A stretch of 42,723 nucleotides of DNA from Defluviicoccus sp. (GCA_028820505.1 JAPPIT010000105.1:1-42723); one strand, 5' to 3'; positions 34,362 through 42,723 are shown, numbered from the stretch's first letter. Numbers and translations: made by a program. The notes: a model not told the origin generated them from the sequence alone.

Positions 34362-34949
34362 TCAGATGTCCTTGGGAGGCGTCCAGTCCTCCCAGCCCGG
34401 CACCGGTTCCTTGGGGGGATACTTGGCGATCTTCTGGAACAGCATGTGCATGAAGAGGAAGAGCGGCTTCGCCTTCATCACCAGCAGCACCAGGTCCTCG
34501 TCCTCCGACGCGTTGAAGTGCTGGTGAACGCAGCCGTTCTCGACCACCATGATGTCGCCCGCCTCGTAGTCGAAGCGCCTGCCGTCGTGGATGTCGTAAC
34601 CCCTGCCGCGCAGACAGTAGAAGATCGCCGAGTTCATGTGGCCGTGGCGCTGGCCGGTGCCCTTGGGCGCGATCACCGAGATATGGGTCTCGATCGACTG
34701 GGCGATGTCGGTCTTCATCGGGTTGACGATGGACTTGTCGAAGAGCTGCGGCCCGCCGCGCCATTCCTGGTCGGCGGCGCTGTAGACCCGGGGCTGGTTG
34801 TAGAGCTCTTCCTGGAGCTCGCCGTAGGTGCCTTCGAGCGCGCGGACGAAGGTGCGCTTCCTCTGCCAGCGCTCCCAGACGACTTCCTTCGGCCGGTTGT
34901 GGCCGATGCCGGCTTCGATGCCGCCCGCCTCCGTCGACCGATCCGCCAT
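34362..34949 (-). CDS. Cupin-fold protein (first of a pair)
   Basis: 195 residues. The cupin motif 1 reads APKGTGQRHGHMNSAIFYCLRG and motif 2 GDIMVVENGCVHQHFNAS, giving His ligands for a metal. Gentisate 1,2-dioxygenase-like and related ring-cleaving cupins share this pattern. The first 40 residues (EAGIGHNRPKEVVWERW) are an extension. ATG 34949. It lies upstream of the second cupin in one transcript and is divergent from the truncated TauD gene 90 bases away. Confidence 0.8.
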   Translation of the reverse strand: MADRSTEAGGIEAGIGHNRPKEVVWERWQRKRTFVRALEGTYGELQEELYNQPRVYSAADQEWRGGPQLFDKSIVNPMKTDIAQSIETHISVIAPKGTGQRHGHMNSAIFYCLRGRGYDIHDGRRFDYEAGDIMVVENGCVHQHFNASEDEDLVLLVMKAKPLFLFMHMLFQKIAKYPPKEPVPGWEDWTPPKDI

Positions 34950-35038
34950 CGACCCGGCCCCCTTCGAAACTGCAATCGCGAAGCCGGTGGATTATATTTG
35001 GCGGCGATGGAGTGTCCAGCCGACCGTCGGAGATGGGG

Positions 35039-35362
35039 ATGAGGGTTGCGCCGCTTTCCGACGTTCTCGGAGCGGAAATCGCAGGGATCGACGTTGCCCG
35101 CGACCTCGACGGGGAATCGTTCGGGGCGGTGCTGGACGCCTTCCACCGCTACCGCGTCCTGGTCTTCCGCGAGCAGTTTCTGGACCCCGCCGATCAGGTC
35201 GCCTTCGCTTCCCGCTTCGGCCCCCTCGAGGTGCACGACAACCGGCGCTACAACCTGCCGGACAACGAGCACGTCATGGTGCTGTCGAACGACCTCAGGG
35301 ACGGCGAGCCGGTGGGCGTCCCCGATGCCGGGGACTCATGGCACACCGACCTGCGCACCTAG
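35039..35362 (+). pseudogene. TauD/TfdA-family dioxygenase, 3'-truncated
   Basis: Only 107 residues of a protein usually 270-300 long. The N-terminal TauD features are intact: VLGAEIAGIDVARDLD, FHRYRVLVFREQFLDP, ASRFGPLEVH and the first iron ligands in WHTD. The frame then stops at TAG 35360-35362, just after HTDLRT, at the edge of the recombinase module. The distal His and the Arg that binds 2-oxoglutarate are missing, so it cannot be active. GGAGATGGGG precedes ATG 35039. The other half is not in the window. Confidence 0.85.
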
Positions 35363-35472
35363 CGGTGCTAACTAACTGAAAACAGGGTCGTTTTTTCTCC
35401 CAAACCGAGTTGCATTCGGGCGGAATCGTGAACGGTTACTTCCCCGACTGCAACCGTGGCCGGGAGACCAAA
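35352..35472. other. Probable insertion junction and recombinase leader
   Basis: TauD homology stops at about 35360 and the integrase starts at 35473. Between them lie the short direct repeat CTAACTAACT (35368-35377), a T run (GTCGTTTTTTCTCCC, 35387-35401) and AT-richer sequence than the neighbours. The attachment site would be in this stretch. I could not find a second copy of it in the window. Confidence 0.45.
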
Positions 35473-36597
35473 ATGCCCAGACCCATCCTCACCGAAGCCC
35501 GAATCGGGGCGCTCGCGCCGCGCAAGAATGCCTACGAACTCCGTGACGCGAAGCTCAGGGGCTTCGGCGTCCGGGTGACGCCCTCGGGAGTGAAGCGCTT
35601 CTTCGTCCATTGCCAGCATAAGGGCGTACGCATCTGGAAGATTGTCGGCGCCGCCGACGCGATGGACGTGGGCGAGGCGCGTTCCTTGGCCAGCACCATG
35701 CTGGCCGCGATCCGGCGGGGCGAGACCGCGCCGGCCCGCCCCGAGGAGGCGCTCTTCGAGACCGTCGCCGAGACCGTGTTCCGGGAGCATGAAAGGATCT
35801 GGAAGCCGCGCACGCTCCACGTCAACCGGGGCTATCTCCGTAACCAGATCCTGCCCCGCTTCGCGGGCCGGAGCATCGCCGACATCGACGGCCGGGACGT
35901 GCGCAACTGGTTCGCGTCGCTGGCGGCCACCCCGGTCGCGGCGGACCGGTCCATGCCGATCCTCTCCGTCATCATGCGGGAGGCGGAATGGATGGGTCTC
36001 CGGCCCGAGGGCTCCAACCCGTGCCGGGGCATCAGGCGCTACCGCCGGAAGGGGCACGAGCGGTTCCTCTCCGACGACGAGATCCGCAGGCTGTCGGCGG
36101 TATTGGCCGAAAGGGAGCAAAGGCAACCCTCCCAGGTCGCCTCCGTCCGGCTGCTCCTGCTGACCGGGTGCCGCAAGAACGAAATCCTCACGCTCCGCTG
36201 GCCCGACTACCGAGAGGGCCGCCTGTTCCTCCGCGACAGCAAGACTGGACCCCGAACGGTCTGGCTGTCGCGGCCGGCGCGGACGATCCTCGACGCGCTG
36301 CCGCGATCCAGCGGATGGGTTTTTCCGGCGCCGCGGGCGGGCGGGCCGCGTGACGCGGACTGGCTGGACCGCTTCTGGCAGGATGTCCGCGCCGAGGCGG
36401 GCATCGAGGATGTCCGCATCCACGACCTCCGGCATACCCATGCGAGCGTCGCGCTGAGACTGGGCGCGACGGTACTCGCCATCGGCAGGCTGCTCGGCCA
36501 CGCCGATCCCCGGACCACCCTCAAATATACCCACCCCGCCGACGCGACGATCGCCGACGCCGCCGAGATCGTCGGCCGGGTGCTGGACGGGAGCTGA
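35473..36597 (+). CDS. Tyrosine recombinase/integrase 1
   Basis: 374 residues. N-terminal DUF4102-type arm-binding domain (ILTEARIGALAPRKNAYELR, GFGVRVTPSG), core-binding SAM-like domain (about 95-190), catalytic domain with Arg in LLLLTGCRKNEI, Lys in DSKTGPR, HDLRHTHAS and LLGHADPRTTLKYTH, ending with the Tyr nucleophile. This type integrates genomic islands and prophages. ATG 35473 follows GGGAG. It is followed after three bases by a second integrase, an arrangement seen in two-recombinase modules. Confidence 0.93.
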   Translation: MPRPILTEARIGALAPRKNAYELRDAKLRGFGVRVTPSGVKRFFVHCQHKGVRIWKIVGAADAMDVGEARSLASTMLAAIRRGETAPARPEEALFETVAETVFREHERIWKPRTLHVNRGYLRNQILPRFAGRSIADIDGRDVRNWFASLAATPVAADRSMPILSVIMREAEWMGLRPEGSNPCRGIRRYRRKGHERFLSDDEIRRLSAVLAEREQRQPSQVASVRLLLLTGCRKNEILTLRWPDYREGRLFLRDSKTGPRTVWLSRPARTILDALPRSSGWVFPAPRAGGPRDADWLDRFWQDVRAEAGIEDVRIHDLRHTHASVALRLGATVLAIGRLLGHADPRTTLKYTHPADATIADAAEIVGRVLDGS

Positions 36598-36600
36598 GGA

Positions 36601-37917
36601 ATGCCGGCAAGGGAACGCAGGAAGATCACCGACGCTGCCATCGCGCGCCTCCGCCCGAGAGAGCGCGAATATACGGTCTGGGACAGGAACATATCCGGTC
36701 TCGGGGTCCGGGTGCGGCCGACCGGCGGGAAGACCTGGGTCCTGCTGGAGGAGGTCGGCGGGCGCTCGAAGCGCGTTTCCCTCGGGCCGGTCTCGACGAT
36801 GGCCGTGGCGGAAGCTCGGCGGAGGTGCCATGAACGCCGGGCAAGACCGGAGCCGGCAGGTCTCGCCCGCCCGGTGCGGGCGGTTCCGCTCTTCCGGGAT
36901 TTCGTCGAGGGCGAGTGGAAGGAGGCGCATTTCGACCGGTACAAGCCTTCCTCGAAGAAGGGCATCCGGTGGGTGCTTGCGGTTCGCCTGCTGCCCGCGT
37001 TCGGGAGCAGGCCGCTCGACCGCATCGCTCCGACCGAAGTGGGGAAATGGTTCGATGCCTGGAGCCGCACCGCGCCCGGCGGCGCGAACAAGGGGCTCGA
37101 GCTCCTCCGTCAGATCATGAACTTCGCGATCGCCCGGGGACACCTCGAGAAGAACCCGACGCAGGACATCCGGCTCAACCGCCGCACCAGGCTCACGCGT
37201 TTCCTCTCCCGCGAGGAAATCGCCCGCCTGCACCGGGCGCTGGACGCGCAGACCCACGCGGGAAACCGCCAGCAGGCCGACATCGTCCGGCTGTTGCTGC
37301 TGACCGGATGCCGCAAGAGCGAAATCCTGCGGCTGCGCTGGTCCGAGATCCGGGAGGACGGCCTGGTCCTTGCCGACAGCAAGACGGGGCCGCGAAGGGT
37401 GCCGCTCAACTCCCAGGCCCGGCGTATCATCGATGGACAGCCGCGGACGGAAAGCCCCTTCGTGTTTCCGTCTCCGCTCGATCGGTCTCGGCCGAGGAGC
37501 CACGAACTTCCGCTGTGGTGCCGGGTTCGCGAGGAGGCGGGCATAGAGGATGTGCGCCTTCACGATCTTCGGCATACATATGCCAGCCACGCGGTCATGA
37601 ACGGCGTGCCGGTGCCCGTTGTCTCACGGATGCTCGGGCATTCCAACGTCCGGATGACGCTCCGATACGCCCATCTCGGCGACCGCGACATGGAACGGAC
37701 CGCCGAAAGCATCGGACGGTCCGTCGCCGCCATAATGGGCTTGGAACAGCCCAAGGCGGTTTACCGATCATCGAACGAACGCCCGACCGACCCCTCTCAA
37801 ATATGTCGGGCATTTTCGCTTGCCCGACACTCTCCTTACGGCGGAGGATCACGGGAAGACGCCGACCATGAAGCCGTTGTGCGGGAGCACAAGGCACCGA
37901 TCAACGCAACAGATTGA
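36601..37917 (+). CDS. Tyrosine recombinase/integrase 2
   Basis: 438 residues. Same architecture as the preceding gene: arm domain (KITDAAIARLRPREREYTVW, GLGVRVRPTGGKTW), core-binding domain, catalytic TGCRKSEI, DSKTGPRR, HDLRHTYAS, LGHSNVRMTLRYAH with Tyr nucleophile. The last 60 residues after GRSVAAIMG are Arg/Ser-rich and without family likeness, so the true end may be functionally earlier. Its ATG is three bases after the stop of integrase 1 (TGA-GGA-ATG), so the two are coupled. They are diverged in sequence and are not a recent duplication. Confidence 0.92.
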   Translation: MPARERRKITDAAIARLRPREREYTVWDRNISGLGVRVRPTGGKTWVLLEEVGGRSKRVSLGPVSTMAVAEARRRCHERRARPEPAGLARPVRAVPLFRDFVEGEWKEAHFDRYKPSSKKGIRWVLAVRLLPAFGSRPLDRIAPTEVGKWFDAWSRTAPGGANKGLELLRQIMNFAIARGHLEKNPTQDIRLNRRTRLTRFLSREEIARLHRALDAQTHAGNRQQADIVRLLLLTGCRKSEILRLRWSEIREDGLVLADSKTGPRRVPLNSQARRIIDGQPRTESPFVFPSPLDRSRPRSHELPLWCRVREEAGIEDVRLHDLRHTYASHAVMNGVPVPVVSRMLGHSNVRMTLRYAHLGDRDMERTAESIGRSVAAIMGLEQPKAVYRSSNERPTDPSQICRAFSLARHSPYGGGSREDADHEAVVREHKAPINATD

Positions 37918-38345
37918 AGAGAACGGAGATCGAAAATGAAATTTGCGAGGCTGGCCGCCCTGGCGACGTTCCTTGCGGTCCCCGCTTTGGCGGGTCAGGG
38001 CGTCGGCGACAAGGAAGTCGTCATCGGTTCGGTCAGCGACCTGTCGGGACCCTTTGCCGCCTTCGGCGCCCCCGCCGTCAGAGCCGCGCAGATGCATTTC
38101 ACGGCGGTCAACGCAGCCGGTGGGGTTCACGGAAGAAAAATCCGCTTCGTCGTCGAGGACAGCAGCTACCAGATGCCGAAGGCGCTGCAGGGCTACAACA
38201 AGCTCGTCAATCGCGACAAGGTCTTCGCGATGCTGCTCTCGCTCGGCACGCCGATGAACATCGCCGGTTACAAGCTCATGACCCCGAAAAACATTCCCAA
38301 CGTGTTCCCGCTGTCGTCGGCGCGGCAGATCCTGAGCGAACCGAT

Positions 38346-38475
38346 CCGGCTGCGCTTCGCCGGCGCCAGCTTCTATTACGACGAACTGCGGCAGGCGGCC
38401 CGTTACATGGCGAAGAACAACGGCGTAGCCAAGCTTTGCGCCATGTACATCCCGACCGATTTCGGCAAGGAGATC
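38346..38475 (+). repeat. Tandem duplication, copy 1 (130 bp)
   Basis: Identical base for base to 38476-38605. It encodes the segment beginning LRFAGASFYYDEL and ending DFGKEI in the correct frame. The gene's GATC at 38343-38346 and the GATC ending the unit are the likely recombination points. Confidence 0.95.
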
Positions 38476-38605
38476 CCGGCTGCGCTTCGCCGGCGCCAGC
38501 TTCTATTACGACGAACTGCGGCAGGCGGCCCGTTACATGGCGAAGAACAACGGCGTAGCCAAGCTTTGCGCCATGTACATCCCGACCGATTTCGGCAAGG
38601 AGATC
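38476..38605 (+). repeat. Tandem duplication, copy 2 (130 bp)
   Basis: Second identical copy. Joining at the two GATC sites would give an in-frame 129-bp unit; the junction has CCC (38475-38477) where CC is expected, and this extra C makes the unit 130 bp and breaks the frame. Confidence 0.95.
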
Positions 38606-39217
38606 AAGGCCGCGCTGGCGGACGAAGCCGGCGCGAGCCCCGCCTTGAGCTTCGTTGCGGAGACCGCGCACAAGCCCGACGAGGCCGATTTCGTCGGTTC
38701 GCTGCAGAAGCTGAGGGCCGCGGGGTGCGAAATGGTGGGTGTGGCGCTCACCGTTCGCCAGACCATCACGGTTGTGGGAACCGCGAAGAAGCTGGGTATG
38801 GCCAAGCTGAAGTTCGTCGGCTCGTCGGCCGCGTTCCACACCCTGATCGCCAAGGTGCCGGGAGGCGTCACCGAGGGTCTGTTCGCCGCCGCCGGCTGGT
38901 CGGACCTCGCCGCCAGGGCCACCACAAAGGAGTCCGCGGCCTTCATCGCGGCCTACATGAAGGCGACCGGAAAGCCTCCCGGCACGGGCGCTCTGCTGGG
39001 CTATGCCGGCGCGGTCGGTTTCACGATGGCGCTGCAAAGGGCGGGACGCGACCTCACGGTGGGCAGTTTCGTCAAGGCGATGGAGAGCCTGAACTACTAC
39101 GATCCGATCCTCGACAACCGGATCTCCTATTCGGCTGACGATCACCAGGGCGCGGACGAGATCGTGTTTTCCGTGGTCAAGGATGGCAACTGGCAGGAAC
39201 TCGCCCGGTTCAAGTGA

Positions 39218-39819
39218 CCGCGCTGCGGCGCGCGCGCCGTCAGCACTGCTCTTGCCTTCCGAATGCCCGGACCGGAAGCGCGTTTCGCATATTTCCTTGT
39301 CGATCAGGATCACAACGCGGTGGATACGCCTCGGAGAACCGGCCGTCTGACCAATGCGCGCGGTCCACCGTGATCCCATGCGAGACGCGCCGTGACCCGG
39401 ATTCCGCCGACCGCGCCGAGCAGTGCTACTGACAATCGGGTGCCGATGGGCTTCGGTCATTCTCGGGATCCGGTCGGCCGGACAGGTGCCGTTGCCCTCG
39501 ACCAGGATGGAGAGACCGACGTCGAGGACTGCGAACACGCGTCGCGGCGTCGCCCTTGCCGCTCAGCGTCTTGGAGCCGCGGAGGGTGCCGGCGCCGCTC
39601 GCCGCTGGCGGGGTGTCGTCGGTTGAAGCCTCGTCATTGACATCTATGTCCACGCGAAAATTCGAGGGCGCGGCATCATCCATTTGGACATTGAGCCTCG
39701 TGAATCGAGGCTGCTCGCACTCGGAACGGAAGTACATCCGCAGCCGATTGAAGACACAGTGTCGGAGACCACATGAACGGCGGGCAGTCAAGACTCTGAA
39801 TTCCGCTACATCCGATTTT
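39218..39819. other. 602-base region without a recognisable gene
   Basis: No confident gene. On the minus strand, two consecutive frames have protein-like composition: one starting MYFRSECEQPRFTRLNV (ATG near 39734) and, after about 39550, another reading VFAVLDVGLSILVEGNG. They would join by one frameshift and may be the rest of a decayed gene downstream of the SPOR gene. I do not recognise the family. The rest looks like non-coding, degenerate sequence. Confidence 0.4.
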
Positions 39820-40938
39820 CTACGGGCAGTCGATGTAGCGGACGGGGTTTCCGGGAAATCTGGCGTTCCACGCGGTGTCGAAGGCGGATCGGTCGCCGCC
39901 GGTTCGCGCCCGGACGGCGTGTTCGATCAGCGTTCTCGCATTTGCTGCGGACTTGGCAGCGTATCCCAGCTTCTTGAGTTGGGCGACACGGTCCTTGGCA
40001 TTGTCCGCGCTCTTGTAGAGGCCGAGGGAAATCCGCCCGGCCATCGGCCCCTTGGCGATGATCGCGACGTCCCGAAGGCCGCGACCGCGAAGCTCCTTCA
40101 ATGTCGCGGCAGTGCGAGCGTTCGGCCCGGCGGGCAGATATACCCGATAGTTCTTCACCACGCGGCGTTTCTCGTGGCGGATCTCCAGCAGTTCCGCGCC
40201 ATGAAGCTTCAACCATTCCGCCGATCGGGTGGCCGCGGCGCGGTTCTTGAACCGCGCCGCGTGCAAGCATCTCTGGCTCGACGCCGAGGGAGCCGCGGGC
40301 TTGGCCGATGGAACCAGCGCCGCGTCGTCGGAGTCCCGGGCGACCAGTGCCAGCGGCCCCTCGTTTGTCTTCGTCGACGGCGAAGGCGGCGTGGCGGCCG
40401 GGCGCAGAGGGACTTCGCCAACCGGTTCAGCCAGGGACGCTGAGCCAGGTGAGATTCGGACGGTGCCGGGTCCCGGCATTGCACCGACTCCAAGGTCTCG
40501 GGCCCGCGCATAGGCTCGTTCCGCGAGAGACCTGTAAACATCGCCGAGATTTGCGTATGCCGTAGCGTTTGGGTGTCGCTCCAACGCGTCCGTGAGGACG
40601 CTCCGGGCGGCTTCGAGCCGGCCCTGTCGCGCATAGAGGACGGCGAGGTTATTCAGGGGTTCGAACATGTCCGGCCGATCGCTCCGAAGCTGTTCGAAGA
40701 CTACGATCGCCTCCGATGTCTTTCCCTCTTTGGCGCGCAGAATCCCGTCCGCCAATCGCAGACGAGGCGCGCTCGGATCCCCTGTCAACAACGGGTCGAG
40801 CGCGCTTCGTGCTTCGGCATATTTTCCCTGGGAGATAAGGGAGACGACGTGTCTCGCCGGATCGTCGGCTGCCGCCGCGACCGCGCAGAGCACTGTCACG
40901 GCTACGCCGCAGGCAATTCCCGCCCTCATGCCGCTCAT
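39820..40938 (-). CDS. Exported TPR and SPOR-like domain protein
   Basis: 372 residues: signal peptide (GIACGVAVTVLCAVAAAA), then about three TPR units (ISQGKYAEARSALDPLL, LRAKEGKTSEAIVVFEQL, LAVLYARQGRLEAARSVL), a Pro/Ser/Ala-rich linker (175-240) and a C-terminal SPOR-like region (DVAIIAKGPMAGRISLGLYKSADNAKDRV). SPOR domains bind denuded peptidoglycan at septa; TPRs mediate protein contacts. ATG 40938 was chosen; 40929 and 40965 are in-frame alternatives. GC and codon use look a little lower than in the window's core genes. Neighbours are an integrase-linked region and a barrel fragment, so it may be accessory. Confidence 0.78.
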   Translation of the reverse strand: MSGMRAGIACGVAVTVLCAVAAAADDPARHVVSLISQGKYAEARSALDPLLTGDPSAPRLRLADGILRAKEGKTSEAIVVFEQLRSDRPDMFEPLNNLAVLYARQGRLEAARSVLTDALERHPNATAYANLGDVYRSLAERAYARARDLGVGAMPGPGTVRISPGSASLAEPVGEVPLRPAATPPSPSTKTNEGPLALVARDSDDAALVPSAKPAAPSASSQRCLHAARFKNRAAATRSAEWLKLHGAELLEIRHEKRRVVKNYRVYLPAGPNARTAATLKELRGRGLRDVAIIAKGPMAGRISLGLYKSADNAKDRVAQLKKLGYAAKSAANARTLIEHAVRARTGGDRSAFDTAWNARFPGNPVRYIDCP

Positions 40939-41166
40939 CGTGCGTACTCTCAGGCTGGATCTCATCGGGGCCGCTCACACATCGACGGTGTCCCTTGTCG
41001 CCAAGGACAACCGACCCGGAGCATAAGCCGACCCCGCCTGTCGGTCCATTGTGCCGAATGGTATCGAAGACAGACCAACACCGCATCGCATGTCCGCATC
41101 GGATCTCCACATCGAGGGGCGATTCGGATGTTCTCCATCGACAGTTCGCGCGTCATGACGATCAGA

Positions 41167-41850
41167 TCAGAAGCGGTGGCGAAGGGATGCGCGGATGGCG
41201 CGCAGGCGATCGCGCGGCCGGTCCCAGGCTTCCAGTCTTACCCGGGAGTGCGGCCTGTCGCGCAGGTCGATCCCGAGGCTCCGCCGCAGCGAGCCGTCGC
41301 CCGAATGCCGCGTGACGCCGGCGAAGGGGCGAACCGTCGGGAAGAGAGGCCCGCCCCGCAGACCGTATCCCGCCTCGCCCCGCAGCCCGACATCGGCCGA
41401 TCCTCCGCCGTCCGGAGACACCAGACGCGTGTCGAGCTCCACACCGAGACCGCGCCGGTCTTCGCCCGGGACGAAGCGGATACCGCCGGAAAGGCCCCAG
41501 GACTTGTACTCGTGGTCGCCGAGGCCGAAGGCGCCCTCGACGTTCGACACCAGGCTGAGACGGGGATCGAGAATACCATCGACGGAAACCGAGCCTCGCG
41601 CCTCGAGCTGTCCGCCCTCCGGTCCGTCGCCCGTCTGGTGCCGGTAGGCCACCGACAGGGACGGTGCGCCCCGTACCGGCGCGCTCCAGGTCAGCCCGGC
41701 GCGCCAGTCGCGGCCGCGCAGCGTGGGCAGCGCCGACGAAATCCGCCCCCCGCCCTCGATCTCGAAGGCGAAGGATTCGACGTCCGCCTCGGCTTCGAGC
41801 TCCCCGGCGAGAATGTCCGCCACCGGGACCGAACCGCCAGCGGCATACGA
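41167..41850 (-). pseudogene. Outer-membrane beta-barrel fragment (autotransporter C-terminus-like)
   Basis: About 228 recognisable residues. The alternating pattern and landmarks (GSVSVDGILDPRLSL, YKSWGLSGGIRFVPGEDRRGLGVEL, DVGLRGEAGYGL, ending RASLRHRF with a terminal Phe) match the C-terminal barrel of large alphaproteobacterial autotransporter-like repeat proteins. Such proteins are hundreds to thousands of residues long; here no passenger or signal peptide is found. The frame remains open upstream to an ATG at 42000 and beyond, but that part looks non-coding and is opposite another gene. I read it as an N-terminally truncated remnant; the left limit given is approximate. Confidence 0.6.
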
Positions 41851-42030
41851 GCGCAGGAGGCGTGGCCGTCGCGCCCGGGCGGCCTTCGAGCGGGTCGGGT
41901 CAGGCGTTGCGGACAGAGGACGGACATCCGGCTGCGACGTCGCGGCCGCGCTCGACCGGATGCACCGGTTCGACGTAGGCTGGGATATGCTGGATTTCAT
42001 CGACCTCGGGTGCCCGGCGGAGATCGCCCG

Positions 42031-42723
42031 GTGAGCCTTCCCGCGCCGCACGACGCTTTGTTCCGCGCGCTGGTCTCCAGCCCAGCCCGCGCCGGCGCGC
42101 TGCTGATGGAGTACCTGCCCGAGCCGGTCGCCGGCCTTCTCGATCCGGAGGTCCTGCCCGAGGCGATCGAAGGCAGCTTCGTCGACGCCGAGGGTGCGCG
42201 AACGCAGTGCGATGCGCTGTTCCGGATCAGGCTCAGGACCGGCCACGAGGCCCGCATATACGTGCTCCTGGAACACAAGAGCCACATCGATACGGGCACC
42301 CCGCTCCAGATCCTCAAATACATGGTCAACATCTGGCAGCGCGAGATCGCTGACGGTGGCGCCCGGGACGGGCTGCCGCCGATTATCCCGCTGGTCTTCT
42401 ATCACGGGAAAGGCCGGTGGACGGTGCCGCGCTCGGTGGCCGAGACGATCGATGCGCCCGACGAACTGGCGCCGTTCCTTCGGGATTTCGCCTATGTGCT
42501 GCACGATCTGGGGGAGATCGAGCCGCTGCGGCTGTCGGCGGCGCCCGAGGTTCGCGCCGGTCTTCTGGCGCTCAGGGTGGTGCATGCCGACGAGATCCCG
42601 GGCGACGTTCTCGATCTGATCGTCGGCGGCGCGGTTGCCGGGAGCGAATACGGGCTGCATCTTATGCGCTTCCGTAATGGGGCGGTTGCCGTCAAGCACG
42701 ACCTTCAACGGCCGACCGTCCTG
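42031..42723 (+). CDS. Rpn/YhgA-family recombination-promoting nuclease (PD-(D/E)XK), 3' end off window
   Basis: 231 codons to the window edge without a stop. The start SLPAPHDALFRALVSSPARA, then ARTQCDALFRIRL, IYVLLEHKSHIDTGTPLQIL and PLVFYHGKGRW are the signature of Rpn (YhgA-like, PF04754-type) proteins. Nuclease residues: Asp61, and Glu81-x-Lys83 in LLEHKSH. Rpn nucleases promote RecA-independent horizontal recombination and are widespread in mobile regions. The start is GTG 42031, overlapping in GTGA the stop of a short upstream frame. No inverted repeats or transposase partner are seen. Confidence 0.85.
   Translation, partial: MSLPAPHDALFRALVSSPARAGALLMEYLPEPVAGLLDPEVLPEAIEGSFVDAEGARTQCDALFRIRLRTGHEARIYVLLEHKSHIDTGTPLQILKYMVNIWQREIADGGARDGLPPIIPLVFYHGKGRWTVPRSVAETIDAPDELAPFLRDFAYVLHDLGEIEPLRLSAAPEVRAGLLALRVVHADEIPGDVLDLIVGGAVAGSEYGLHLMRFRNGAVAVKHDLQRPTVL

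Larger units (their letters stand above)
37936..39217 (+). pseudogene. ABC transporter branched-chain-type substrate-binding protein, frameshifted
   Basis: Signal peptide (FARLAALATFLAVPALAG) and periplasmic binding protein type I domain: VVIGSVSDLSGPFAAFG, GGVHGRKIRFVVEDSSYQ, then DYFGKEI, ..., LLGYAGAVGFTMAL. GGAG before ATG 37936. A 130-bp direct duplication (38346-38475 and 38476-38605) shifts the frame by one; the upstream frame then runs on as Arg-rich nonsense to 39138 while the true 3' half continues in the next frame to TGA 39217. Removing one copy gives an ordinary 383-residue LivJ-like protein. No permease or ATPase genes follow. Confidence 0.88.

Noticed and set aside
35352-35400. 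tRNA gene as the integrase target
   Set aside because: Tyrosine recombinases often use tRNA genes, but no cloverleaf or CCA-like 3' end is visible here.
38276-39538. Minus-strand 420-codon frame over the ABC binding-protein gene
   Set aside because: Antisense to a clearly recognisable gene, and it contains the translated 130-bp repeat twice in different frames.

Overview
The window is high-GC DNA, tightly packed, and almost certainly from an alphaproteobacterium, probably a free-living or host-associated marine or soil catabolic generalist. Supporting features are a RegB/RegA-type redox two-component pair, an MmcB-type nuclease, a GyaR-type dehydrogenase beside an SH3 protein, TRAP transporters, several phytanoyl-CoA dioxygenase (PhyH) paralogs and the palindromic intergenic repeats usual in that class. 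This is inference from gene content; I see no rRNA, tRNA or CRISPR array.

Layout. 1-4.3 kb: palindromic repeats; a minus-strand run (PAP2 phosphatase, KynB-like hydrolase, PhyH 1); a divergent PagL-like lipid A deacylase; a crotonase. 4.3-9.5 kb: a Pht5-like binding/decarboxylase protein, an EamA exporter, a histidine phosphatase, a PcaF-like thiolase and PhyH 2. 9.4-14.3 kb: a peroxiredoxin whose peroxidatic cysteine codon is an in-frame TGA (probable selenoprotein), a second hydrolase, PhyH 3, an NtaA-like flavin monooxygenase and a glycosyltransferase. 14.4-18.8 kb: mmcB, an orphan TRAP binding protein with a clear terminator, regA/regB and a SYLF lipoprotein-like gene. 18.8-24.8 kb: a TonB-dependent receptor, an unknown gene, and a minus-strand operon of amidohydrolase, Rieske oxygenase and phytochelatin-synthase-like protease. 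25-28.7 kb: a GPP34 (GOLPH3-like) plus STAS pair, YheT hydrolase, GyaR dehydrogenase and SH3 protein. 28.7-35 kb: a LigB-type dioxygenase, a complete TRAP transporter (dctPQM), a metallo-beta-lactamase-fold hydrolase, paired cupins and a truncated TauD. 35.4-42.7 kb: an accessory zone with tandem tyrosine recombinases, an ABC binding-protein gene broken by a 130-bp tandem duplication, a TPR/SPOR protein, an outer-membrane barrel fragment and an Rpn-type nuclease running off the end.

How it fits together. Most of the window looks like uptake and breakdown of organic and aromatic acids (TRAP and ABC binding proteins, PhyH, Rieske, LigB, TauD, cupins, thiolase, crotonase) with envelope and redox functions between. 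The most notable single item is the probable selenocysteine peroxiredoxin at 9442-9897. The region right of about 35.36 kb carries clear signs of insertion and gene decay.
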